From JAXLWB01 sp046328715 (GTDB lineage: Bacteria > Chloroflexota > Anaerolineae > Caldilineales > Caldilineaceae), in NCBI GenBank assembly GCA_046328715.1, contig JAXLWB010000009.1, positions 185,165 through 249,164 of the forward strand: 64,000 nucleotides of DNA. The letters run 5' to 3'. Positions 17,506 through 24,980 of the stretch are shown here, in pieces. How positions within the stretch are numbered: position 1 is the stretch's first letter; each line of letters starts with the position of its first letter. Made by a program: the position numbers and the translations under genes. The notes under the pieces were generated by a model, which saw nothing but the letters and a program-made list of their open reading frames with translations, was not told where the DNA came from and did no database searches.

Positions 17506-18660
17506 CTAACGCCCATACTTTTGCGAGAGTTTGCCGACCTTGCCGAGCGCATTGTTGCGAGTGGGAAATTGGCTGGGAAACGCCAGCATAAGCAAATCAG
17601 CAATTTCTCCCAGCGTCCGGCTGCCATCCATCTGCCTTAGAACGTAGCCGTCGATCTGCCCTTCGTCGGTGAGGGATGGCGCATAGCTGGCAGTCGTTTT
17701 TGCGATCTGCGCCGGGGAGAGCAGCGAACTGAAAAAAGTCGATTGTTTAAAGCTAGCCTTGATGCGTTTTGGATCGCCTTGGCTCAAGACTTGGGTATTC
17801 CAGCGCCAAACATAATCTTCTCCGATCAGGTTGGCCTGGATCGATGCCTGGACTTCATCGCCTGCCAGTAGCGCAACGGGATCGCTCCACGGGAAAAAGG
17901 CATTGCCGTAGACATGGGGAGGTAATCCGGGAGCGTTGGAGACATAAAGCACTTCCCCAACTTGGGTGTCAAACCAGAGGCTTAGCCCATGCGCCAGCCC
18001 CTCCTGCTGCAAGGTCCAACTCACCTTTGCGGAGATATCAGTTTCACTGATGGTCGTGTAGTCCAGCGTGGCCCATACTTGAGGCTCAGTCAGAAACTGC
18101 GATGGCTCAACTTTGCCTCGATCCCACTGATTGGTCACCACACGACGGGCGGCTTGCATTTTTAGATCGTACTTGTTGCCAACCCAAGGCTTGACATATG
18201 CTTCCTCATATTGTTCGGGTGCGCTGACCACAGTGGCATTGATCGTATCCTTTTGCGGAATCAAGACGCCGCCAGGAGCAAGCAGTCGTTGCCGCGCATC
18301 AACAATCGAGGGAATATGCTGTTGAAAGTAGGGCAGAACACCATGCAGATCTGAGATAATCACATCAACCGGTTGGGGCAAGGAGATCCGTGTTGAAATA
18401 TCTTGAATAAAGGTAATCCTGTCCTCACAGCCATTCTCCTTAGCGAGTTGACGTGCCACAAAGATCGCTTCGCCTGGTTCCAGGGCATAGATATGTTTTG
18501 CCCCAAAGCGATAGGCAAGCAGCGCAAAGATCCCTGTTCCCGTGCCGATGTCAAGGACAGTGCTTTCACCGGGAACGATGGCACGTTGCAATGCGGCGAC
18601 ATAAGCGTCGGTACGCGTTTCGTCGGCGATCATGTCGCCAAAGGAGCTAATCGAGTACAT
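17506..18660 (-). CDS. PRMT-like methyltransferase with PqqD-like C-terminus
   Basis: 384 residues. The N-terminus FGDMIADETRTDAYVAAL (7-24) matches the PRMT motif that caps SAM, LDIGTGTG (36-43) is motif I, and Glu61 ends strand 2. The usual PRMT double-Glu loop is altered: SDLHGVLPYFQ (103-113) has Asp and Gln at the two Glu positions. A beta-barrel-like region follows. The last 65 residues (QIDGYVLRQMDGSRTLGEIADLL) resemble the PqqD/RRE winged helix, a peptide-recognition module. Presumably it methylates the precursor; the core ends in a lone Arg, the residue PRMTs modify in Gly-rich contexts, but the altered loop makes the target uncertain. It starts 6 bases after the kinase stop. Confidence 0.82.
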   Translation of the reverse strand: MYSISSFGDMIADETRTDAYVAALQRAIVPGESTVLDIGTGTGIFALLAYRFGAKHIYALEPGEAIFVARQLAKENGCEDRITFIQDISTRISLPQPVDVIISDLHGVLPYFQQHIPSIVDARQRLLAPGGVLIPQKDTINATVVSAPEQYEEAYVKPWVGNKYDLKMQAARRVVTNQWDRGKVEPSQFLTEPQVWATLDYTTISETDISAKVSWTLQQEGLAHGLSLWFDTQVGEVLYVSNAPGLPPHVYGNAFFPWSDPVALLAGDEVQASIQANLIGEDYVWRWNTQVLSQGDPKRIKASFKQSTFFSSLLSPAQIAKTTASYAPSLTDEGQIDGYVLRQMDGSRTLGEIADLLMLAFPSQFPTRNNALGKVGKLSQKYGR

Positions 18661-18666
18661 AATGGG

Positions 18667-19614
18667 TTATGGCAAGACAATCTGGTCCAAATGGGCCAAG
18701 ACTGTGTTTTGAACAGTGGCAAGGAGGGCAAAATCTCGCGGGTAGGTCAATCGAAAAAATGGCACAACTTTTGCGATCTGTTCGAATTGTTTGAAAGCCT
18801 GCCGAATTCGGCTGCGATCGGTATTATCGAGTTGAAACGAATGTTTGACGATCTCCAATAGTGCTTCGGTCGCGGTCAGCGCAGTGATCGTCACTTCAGT
18901 TGACTCCTCTTCCTCGGGCTCGGCAATGGCATAGACAGCGTGCAGCGGAAAGGTTTCTTCGTCGATGGGTTGGCCAACGACTAAACGCTTTTTGTCGCTG
19001 TAGTGAGCGACATTCTGCCCATCAGGTTCAACCGCAAAAAGGGCCTCAATACTTTCATCCCACAAGCGTGAGCCAGGGTAGCTGGCAACGCAGTGAACCA
19101 TGCCCGCTTGTTCTTCAGCCAGTAGACAATCATCCGTGATGATGGGTAGCCCGCGCAACGCAAAACTGGCGGCCAAGGTAGATTTACCCGAGCCGGTCAT
19201 GCCCATAAAGGCCATCACGCCTCCCGACCCCAAGCAGGCCGAGGTGTGCAGGATCGTTTTACCCAAGTGGCTCAGCACCAGCGGAATGACCTGATTCAAA
19301 AGCAGATGGCGAACCGTCTCGACTGGCACATTCGGTTGTGGATAACAATCCACGGATCGGCCATCCATCGAGACAACAAAATTAGCCAGTTGTGGAAATT
19401 GTAGTAAGTATTCAGTTTCTAGCTTCGCAAAAGCCAGCCAAATCTCGCCATCAGGCAGTTCCCACTGATTGATCCAGGAACCAACCGCTGAAAAATCTCG
19501 CGGCTCACAACAAAGCTGAAAGTGAAATGCGGGTTCAAGGTTATCTGCCAGTTGCAACTCGGGAATCGGGATCGAACTAGCAAATGAGTTTCCACAGATC
19601 TTATATACGGACAT
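18667..19614 (-). CDS. HPr-kinase-like protein of RiPP operon
   Basis: 315 residues from ATG 19614; upstream in-frame starts up to 19671 lie inside a hairpin. The C-terminal domain is HprK-like: LHTSACLGSGGVMAFMG leads into Walker A GMTGSGKST (138-146) and ITDDCLL with Asp161-Asp162. The N-terminal 100 residues are typical of RiPP-associated members. In lasso systems such as paeninodin, these kinases phosphorylate the C-terminal Ser of the precursor. Here the last residue is Arg and the only core hydroxyl residues lie at its N-terminal side, so the phosphorylation site would have to differ. It is separated from the precursor gene by a hairpin. Confidence 0.88.
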   Translation of the reverse strand: MSVYKICGNSFASSIPIPELQLADNLEPAFHFQLCCEPRDFSAVGSWINQWELPDGEIWLAFAKLETEYLLQFPQLANFVVSMDGRSVDCYPQPNVPVETVRHLLLNQVIPLVLSHLGKTILHTSACLGSGGVMAFMGMTGSGKSTLAASFALRGLPIITDDCLLAEEQAGMVHCVASYPGSRLWDESIEALFAVEPDGQNVAHYSDKKRLVVGQPIDEETFPLHAVYAIAEPEEEESTEVTITALTATEALLEIVKHSFQLDNTDRSRIRQAFKQFEQIAKVVPFFRLTYPRDFALLATVQNTVLAHLDQIVLP

Positions 19615-19633
19615 AGTATACATCCAGAAACTA

Positions 19634-19680
19634 CAATGCCGATTGATCACCTTGCTGATAAAAGCAATCAATCGGCATTG
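19634..19680 (-). terminator. Hairpin between precursor and kinase genes
   Basis: Perfect 14-base arms (19634-19647 and 19667-19680) enclose a 19-base loop, read on the minus strand after the precursor stop at 19768 and just before the kinase start at 19614. A short T-containing stretch follows. RiPP operons often have a partial terminator or RNA-processing hairpin here so that the precursor is made in excess over the enzymes. That role is inference. Confidence 0.6.
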
Positions 19681-19767
19681 CAGTTTGGGCTCTAAAAGCT
19701 ACTAGGATAGAGCGTTATACACATTAGATGCTTGGGTACAGAACATGATCTTCCTGTGTTGAAACAA

Positions 19768-19902
19768 CTATCTGCCCATACCCATGCCCATACCCATACC
19801 CATGCCCATACCACCAGAGCCGGTTTGGGTAAGTTCGCGTACAACTCCGTGCTCCTTGACTTTAGGTGCCACATATGCCTTCTTCGTTGTTTTTTGCTCC
19901 AT
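19768..19902 (-). CDS. RiPP precursor with lasso-type leader and Gly-Met repeat core
   Basis: 44 residues, too short for most gene finders. GGAGG lies five bases before the ATG (AGGAGGT-type site at 19908-19913). The leader has the lasso recognition pattern Tyr10-x-x-Pro13 and then Gly19 (AYVAPKVKEHGVV), followed by ELTQTG. Lasso leaders end with Thr at position -2, so cleavage after Gln26 or Gly28 is expected. The core then reads TGSGG, six Met-Gly dipeptides and a terminal Arg44. It contains no Asp or Glu, so no lasso isopeptide ring can form. The GM repeat is encoded by varied Gly codons (GGC and GGT), suggesting selection on the protein. It is flanked by the recognition protein gene upstream and modification genes downstream. 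Confidence 0.82.
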   Translation of the reverse strand: MEQKTTKKAYVAPKVKEHGVVRELTQTGSGGMGMGMGMGMGMGR

Positions 19903-20140
19903 TTATTACCTCCGGTTAGGGTTTTCCACGAATAGATGCTTGCTCGTAAAAACACTTCTATATCAAATCTTCTCAGAAAAACATAGGAACTTCTTGGAGA
20001 AAAAGGCTTCACTCCTGACAGACTTGTAGAAGCTGCCCGTCTCCTAAGTAGTTGCAGGTTCAGGAAGACCATGCCCAATATTTACTTCGATTCGTTCAGT
20101 GTGGAGTGGAACACGCTTGGGTGATTTTTAGCGTGTCCTA

Positions 20141-20223
20141 ATAGACACATGATTTAAACACGACACAATCTACTAAAGAGCCAAAAACCATGGAATTGTG
20201 CTATGTTTAATTGTTATCTTTAT
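20141..20223. repeat. 83-bp palindromic repeat, copy 2
   Basis: Same length and ends as the element at 1134-1216: ATAGACAC at the left, TTATCTTTAT at the right, arms TTAAACACGACACAAT (20154-20169) and ATTGTGCTATGTTTAA (20195-20210). The arms match each other at 13 of 16 positions. It lies between the PqqD-like gene and the precursor, inside the RiPP operon. The 240 bases between it and the precursor hold no convincing gene; a promoter for the precursor could be there but I cannot identify one. Confidence 0.7.
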
Positions 20224-20250
20224 AAGGTGATGTAAGTTGTAAATGATAAA

Positions 20251-20553
20251 TTACATTTCGACTTCAATCAATTGCTTCGACGCCATATCATCAAGCAGTT
20301 CCAGCAAATCGCGCTCGCACTCCTCAACAGCCACATCGTATTCAGCCAAAATTGCGTCACGAATCTCAGATACCGTATGCGGCTGCTGAAGCATTTCCCA
20401 AACGAAAGCACCCACTTGGTCAAGTCCATAATAAGAGCCAGACTGAAACCCCAGAATCACAACCTCGCCATCCATTTGAGCAGCAACTTGCTCATTAGTG
20501 GCCACAACCCGTGAATCTAAGGAGATCGACTCAGTTTTCCCCGATAAATTCAT
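20251..20553 (-). CDS. PqqD-family RiPP recognition protein (lasso B1-like)
   Basis: 100 residues from ATG 20553 with AAGGTGG at 20559-20565 upstream; a GTG at 20562 is in frame but overlaps that site. The PqqD fold is clear: VVATNEQVAAQMDGEVVILGFQSGSYYGLDQVGAFVWEML can be followed in order, then TVSEIRDAILAEYDV and a C-terminal helix. The family binds RiPP leader peptides at an exposed strand and hands them to partner enzymes. As the first gene of the operon it should recognise the Tyr-x-x-Pro leader of the precursor and work with the B2 protease. Confidence 0.9.
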   Translation of the reverse strand: MNLSGKTESISLDSRVVATNEQVAAQMDGEVVILGFQSGSYYGLDQVGAFVWEMLQQPHTVSEIRDAILAEYDVAVEECERDLLELLDDMASKQLIEVEM

Positions 20554-21079
20554 GTGAGCCACCTTGAAAACCTCAAATCAGAATTACTTTTCGAACCAAA
20601 TGGAGTGCTACACTATATGCCAGTAACAGCACTTCCCTTAAAAACAATAATACTTACCCATCTTTTATCATTTTTGAAGACAGAGTGCAAGCGTCAAATA
20701 GCTAATTAAAATCAGCCATTGATTACATTTCGTTAAACTGAATAACTAGATCGCTGACGCAATTTACCCTGGGCTTCAAGAAGAATGAGAGCGTCCTGAT
20801 CGTAAGCTAATCAATGAATAAAGCAGCCAATCACACCTACTACAGAGACATTATCAGGTCTTATGACATTCAATAATCATCTTCGGGTATCGTAGTCGCA
20901 GCATTTTAGCTACAGATTGTCGGTCAATGCAACCTGTGCGCGGCCAAAAGAGCCACCTACGCTTTACCAATTTTGCTCTCAAGTTTCATTAGTTCGGAAG
21001 TTAAGATATTTGCTGCGGGATGTAAGCGGCAATACTAGCTCTTACCTCCCGCAGCGGGCCCGAGGAAAGTTGGAGAATG
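20554..21079. other. Intergenic region upstream of the RiPP operon
   Basis: No gene is convincing in this 526-base AT-rich stretch. It should contain the promoter of the RiPP operon (minus strand), but no -35/-10 pair is good enough to call; TATAGT-like and TTGACG boxes occur with poor spacing. A short dyad AGTGCT...AGCACT spans 20604-20633. The catalase-proximal end carries a hairpin described separately. Confidence 0.5.
21012..21055 (-). terminator. Hairpin after catalase gene
   Basis: Arms 21012-21026 and 21041-21055 (GCTGCGGGATGTAAG and CTTACCTCCCGCAGC) match at 14 of 15 positions with a 14-base loop. On the minus strand it lies 25 bases after the catalase stop. The T-tract is poor, so it may act as a terminator or as an mRNA-stabilising structure. 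Confidence 0.5.
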
Positions 21080-23281
21080 CTACTGGGGTGACATGGATGC
21101 TGGCAGTTTGCGATCCCAGAAACGATGTTGCCCGATCGCCTTGAGGAAGTTCGTTGCTACGTTTGCACCTTGGCCGCTGATGACGCCTGACTCAGTGCCA
21201 ATACTGGCGGCCTTTAGGAAATTTGCACCTTCACTGCTCGAAGCGATCGGCTTGTAGTGTTTGAAAGCATTTTGGATAAACTCGACAGCTTTACCACTGG
21301 CTTGCAGAGCACTTGCGCTTTTAGTTCCTCCGGGCACATAGACCGCATCGTACAAGACCGAATCTGTGGTTAGTACACTCTGATTGACAGGGAAGGATGC
21401 ACCATCGGAACTCTGAATGGTTCCCAAATGGGTGGCAACCAACTCGACGGTCACGCCTGCATCCTGTAATGCACTCTGCATCGCACTCAGTTCGGAGCCG
21501 TTAACCCCATCGGCTGCCAAAATTGCAACTTTGCGCCCCATTGGCGTCCCTGGAATATATTCCAATTGGCTCAGCCCTTTGGCTTTTCCTGCATTGGCAT
21601 TCACCTGTCCTGCTTTTGGTGTAAGACCCAGATAATCGCCTACATTGGTTGCCAAATTCGTGTCCACATTGGCCAACAGGTCTACCATCCGTTGTCGCAC
21701 TTCTTCGACCATCACCTTGCCCAGTTCAAATTGCAGCGCCTGTGTAATATGCATCTGCTCAGGGTCCGACATACTGTTGTAAAACATCGTAGCCTGCGTG
21801 AAGTGATCGCCAAAGCTTTTGCTGCGTACCCGTAGCTTGGTCCCATCAGTCGAAGCAGGATAGCTGACAAAGCCGCCTTCCGCAGCTGAGGCTTCACGGG
21901 CATTGCCACCCAACGAATTCGGCTCGTAGTTCACCTTGCCCGGTCGATTGGCGTAGCGCATGAAACTGTCTTGCTGAAAATTGTTGATCGGCGACTTGGG
22001 TTGGTTGATCGGAATTTGGTGAAAGTTAGGGCCACCAAAGCGGTTAATCTGTGTATCCAAATAGGAGAAGTTGCGCCCTTGTAAAAGCGGATCGTTGCTG
22101 AAGTCGATCCCAGGTACGACATGGCCAGTATGGAAGGCGACTTGCTCAGTCTCGACAAAGTAATTGTCGGGATTTTTGTTTAGCGTCATCTTGCCCACTG
22201 GCTGGATCGGCACCAAATCTTCGGGAATGATCTTGGTGGCGTCCAGTAGGTCGAAGTCAAACTTCATTTCGTCCTCTTCCGCAACCAATTGCACGCCCAA
22301 TTCCCATTCTGGGAAATTCCCTGCCTCAATGGCATCCCACAGATCGCGGCGGTGGAAATCTGGATCGCTCCCACTGATCTTCTGTGCTTCGTCCCACACT
22401 ACCGAGTGTACGCCTAAGGTTGGCGTCCAATGGAATTTCACAAAGGTGGATTTGCCAGCATCATTGATCAGTCGAAAGGTGTGAATCCCAAAGCCCTGCA
22501 TCATGCGTTGACTACGTGGAATGGCGCGATCCGACATCGCCCACATAATCATATGCATCGATTCCGGTGTGAGCGAGATGAAATCCCAAAAGTTGTCATG
22601 GGCGGTGGCTGCTTGTGGAATTTCGTTGTGCGGTTCGGGCTTAAAGGCATGGACCAGATCGGGGAATTTGATCGCATCTTGGATGAAAAAGACAGGAATA
22701 TTGTTGCCCACCAAATCCCAGATGCCTTCGACCGTGTAAAACTTTGTCGCAAAGCCACGTGCATCGCGTGCTAGGTCTGTCGAGCCACGAGAGCCGTTTA
22801 CGGTGGAGAAACGCACAAACACCGGCGTTTGGATCGAAGGATCGTTCAAAACGCGTGCTCTTGTGTATTGTGCCAGCGAATCATCATAGACCTGGAAGAT
22901 GCCGTGGGCACCGTTGCCTCGCGCATGGACTACACGCTCTGGAATGCGCTCGTGGTCAAAGTGCGTCATCTTTTCACGGAAGTGAAAATCTTCCAGCAGA
23001 CTTGGACCGCGCTCTCCAGCTCGTAAGGTGTTCTGATCGTCGCTGACACGCACACCTTGATTGGTGGTGATAAATTCGCCGTCAGCAACACTTGCCACAT
23101 CGGTTGCGCCTGTCGGGTCTTGGGCAGCGGCTACAGTTGTATTCGTATTACCTTGATTTGCTTGCATTTCTTTTTCCTCTCCAGGATGAATATTAGGGAG
23201 ATTCAACCCAATAGCACCAGCTGAAAGCCCTATTCCTTGTAGCACGCTTCGCCTGGATGGTTTAGATACAGATTTTGCCAT
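21080..23281 (-). CDS. katE: Clade-2 (HPII-type) catalase with Tat signal
   Basis: 733 residues from ATG 23281 (GAGGA just upstream). The protein converts hydrogen peroxide to water and oxygen using haem. It starts with a twin-arginine signal SRRSVLQGIGLSAGAIGL (9-26). The catalase core has His119 in RVVHARGNGAHG, Asn193/194 in VGNNIPVFF and the haem-ligand Tyr407 in GRNFSYLDTQ. The C-terminal 150 residues form a DJ-1/PfpI-like domain (KVAILAADGVNGSE, VYVPGG) typical of large-subunit catalases. Export is unusual for this clade. It stands alone, with the RiPP operon downstream on the same strand. Confidence 0.95.
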   Translation of the reverse strand: MAKSVSKPSRRSVLQGIGLSAGAIGLNLPNIHPGEEKEMQANQGNTNTTVAAAQDPTGATDVASVADGEFITTNQGVRVSDDQNTLRAGERGPSLLEDFHFREKMTHFDHERIPERVVHARGNGAHGIFQVYDDSLAQYTRARVLNDPSIQTPVFVRFSTVNGSRGSTDLARDARGFATKFYTVEGIWDLVGNNIPVFFIQDAIKFPDLVHAFKPEPHNEIPQAATAHDNFWDFISLTPESMHMIMWAMSDRAIPRSQRMMQGFGIHTFRLINDAGKSTFVKFHWTPTLGVHSVVWDEAQKISGSDPDFHRRDLWDAIEAGNFPEWELGVQLVAEEDEMKFDFDLLDATKIIPEDLVPIQPVGKMTLNKNPDNYFVETEQVAFHTGHVVPGIDFSNDPLLQGRNFSYLDTQINRFGGPNFHQIPINQPKSPINNFQQDSFMRYANRPGKVNYEPNSLGGNAREASAAEGGFVSYPASTDGTKLRVRSKSFGDHFTQATMFYNSMSDPEQMHITQALQFELGKVMVEEVRQRMVDLLANVDTNLATNVGDYLGLTPKAGQVNANAGKAKGLSQLEYIPGTPMGRKVAILAADGVNGSELSAMQSALQDAGVTVELVATHLGTIQSSDGASFPVNQSVLTTDSVLYDAVYVPGGTKSASALQASGKAVEFIQNAFKHYKPIASSSEGANFLKAASIGTESGVISGQGANVATNFLKAIGQHRFWDRKLPASMSPQ

Positions 23282-23574
23282 TGTCATGTCCTCGATTCTT
23301 GGGTAATCACTATAGTTTTTCAGAGGATACTCTGGCTGAAAGACTATATAATGAACAAACATTGTTGTCCTTTCAGCACTGTATAGGAGAAATTGCTATG
23401 CAAACAGAAGGAAAGTACAGGAAGGTAGATACAGACAGGGGTACATTTTGCCGGGGGAGTCATGCCATATCACTGTAATTGGTAGTATAGTTATCCATCT
23501 TGCCTCTACGTTTGATAGAATTGAGGACTGATTAGCACTACTTAATTGAACTCACTCTTGGCCATTTCACTTCT

Positions 23575-24921
23575 ATGCACATTGGCGTTCTCACTCATAA
23601 CTATCCACGCTTCCCTGGCGACTTCAGCGGAACCTTTGTCGAAGCACTCTGTCAGGAATTCGCCAACCAGGGGCAGCAAGTGACAGTGTGGGCCCCGTTC
23701 GATCCGGCCTATCAACAGACAGGAAGACAGGAAGACAAGAAGACAAGAAGCGAGCTAGATACAATCAGCAATCAGCAATCCACAATCCACAAGCCTACAC
23801 TGCATCTTTACCGCTACGCCTACCCCGACCGACTTCACACCCTCGGCTACATGCGTTCGATGCAGTCAGATCTCTCGTTGAAGCTGAGCAATTACTTTCT
23901 CAGTCCCTTCTTTTTTGCCGCAGGGATCGCCAAAGTATTGAGTGATGCCAAGCGCCAACGCCCCGATTTACTTCATGCCCATTGGCTGCTTCCCAATGGC
24001 TTTATTGCAGCGGTGGTGGCTCGCCGTCTGGGCATTCCTTTAGCCATCTCTGTCCCTGGTTCCGATGCCCAGGTCGCCAATGCCAATCCTCTCTTCCGTA
24101 CCATGGCGCGCTTCGCGCTGCGTCAGGCCAATCTGCTGACGGCAAACAGTGAAGAATTGCGGGATGCGGTGTTGGGAATTGTTGGAGAAAGAAATAGGGA
24201 GGTAGGGGGATGGGGAGATAAGGAGATAAGGAGAAAATTCGACCTGATCCTCTACGGCACCGACCCCAATGCCCTCAAACCTGATCAAGCCGGCGTTGCA
24301 GAGCTACGACATCAGCTTGTTACCCACTCTCCCCATCACCCCACCTCCTCACCTTCCTGTCTCCTCCTCTGCGTCGGTCGCATGGTCTACAAAAAAGGCT
24401 TCGACTATCTATTGCGCGCCTTAGCAGAGCCAGAACTGCGCCAACGCAACGTACTGGCAGTCATGGTCGGCAATGGCGATCAAAAGGAAGAGTGGCAAGC
24501 GCTGGCACAGCAGGTAGGCATTGCAGATCGGGTGTGCTGGGTGGGCAATGTTCCCAAGACCGAAATCGGCGTCTACTACAACGCCTGCGACATTCTGCTC
24601 AACCCATCGGTGAGCAAGCCAGCCGACGGGCTCAATGTCTGTGTGCTGGATGCCATGAGTTGTAGCAAGCCAGTAGTAGGATCAAATGTGGCGGGAAATG
24701 CCTTAGCGATCGTCGATGGCGAGACGGGGCTGATTGTGCCCGAGCAGGATGCATCAGCCCTGGCGAAGGCACTGGCAACGCTAGTCGATAACAAGGAGTT
24801 GCGACAAAGAATGGGACAGGCGGCGCGAAGAAGAATCGAAACTGAGTTGGGTTGGCCACCGCTGGCGAAGCGTTATTTGGCACACTTTGAACAAATAGCA
24901 GGAAAAGGTACGGACCAATAA
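23575..24921 (+). CDS. Glycosyltransferase family 4
   Basis: 448 residues. The N-terminus reads HIGVLTHNYPRFPGDFSGTFVEALC, typical of GT4 donors-retaining enzymes, and the C-terminal GT1 domain has VGRMVYKKGFDYLLRAL and the Glu-containing SVSKPADGLNVCVLDAMSCSKPVVGSNV loop. It transfers a sugar from an activated donor to a lipid, polysaccharide or other acceptor. Two low-complexity segments are inserted in frame: residues about 48-72 (Lys/Arg/Gln-rich, bases 23716-23792) and about 203-222 plus 250-265 (bases 24181-24371). These look like intergenic repeats captured by the gene. No neighbouring glycan genes are present. Confidence 0.9.
   Translation: MHIGVLTHNYPRFPGDFSGTFVEALCQEFANQGQQVTVWAPFDPAYQQTGRQEDKKTRSELDTISNQQSTIHKPTLHLYRYAYPDRLHTLGYMRSMQSDLSLKLSNYFLSPFFFAAGIAKVLSDAKRQRPDLLHAHWLLPNGFIAAVVARRLGIPLAISVPGSDAQVANANPLFRTMARFALRQANLLTANSEELRDAVLGIVGERNREVGGWGDKEIRRKFDLILYGTDPNALKPDQAGVAELRHQLVTHSPHHPTSSPSCLLLCVGRMVYKKGFDYLLRALAEPELRQRNVLAVMVGNGDQKEEWQALAQQVGIADRVCWVGNVPKTEIGVYYNACDILLNPSVSKPADGLNVCVLDAMSCSKPVVGSNVAGNALAIVDGETGLIVPEQDASALAKALATLVDNKELRQRMGQAARRRIETELGWPPLAKRYLAHFEQIAGKGTDQ
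23716..23792. repeat. Captured low-complexity repeat inside glycosyltransferase gene
   Basis: A tandem of GACAGGAA/GACAAGAA units is followed by AATCAGCAATC-type units. Similar AATCCGCAATC units occur in the phosphotransferase gene at 57771-57808. Both insertions keep the reading frame. Confidence 0.6.
24181..24371. repeat. Purine-rich and complementary pyrimidine-rich segments in glycosyltransferase gene
   Basis: A GGAGGTAGGGGGATGGGGAG segment (from about 24200) and a CTCCCCATCACCCCACCTCC segment (from about 24329) are near reverse complements and flank a conserved stretch of the enzyme. They look like two arms of an intergenic-type repeat placed in coding sequence without loss of frame. 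Confidence 0.5.
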
Positions 24922-24933
24922 GATACTTCTAAT

Positions 24934-24973
24934 GGTTCAGTGGGACAGTACTGACTTACTGACCCACTGAACT
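24934..24973. repeat. CAGTA-type palindrome between glycosyltransferase and serS
   Basis: GGTTCAGTGGGACAGTA (24934-24950) faces TACTGACCCACTGAACT (24957-24973) with two mismatches. It lies between the convergent ends of two genes and may terminate both. A longer relative sits in the serS leader. Confidence 0.65.
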
Positions 24974-24980
24974 ACTAAAT

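Noticed and set aside
19768..19790. Hexamer tandem of CCCATA/CCCATG as a simple microsatellite
   Set aside because: It lies in frame at the core of a well-formed RiPP precursor with varied Gly codons, so I treat it as coding; strand slippage may still have set the repeat number.
19692..20078. Minus-strand open frame of 128 codons across the precursor region, with a Trp/Val/Ala repeat
   Set aside because: It reads the Gly-Met repeat DNA in another frame, has no good ribosome binding site, and spans the precursor gene, which has a lasso-type leader and strong GGAGG.
13942..20553. A classical lasso-peptide cluster
   Set aside because: The asparagine-synthetase-like cyclase is missing, and the core has no Asp or Glu to form the ring.
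23398..23478. 26-codon frame with AGGAG between catalase and glycosyltransferase genes
   Set aside because: It is too short and has no recognisable features; the good ribosome binding site alone is not enough. The rest of the gap shows nothing.
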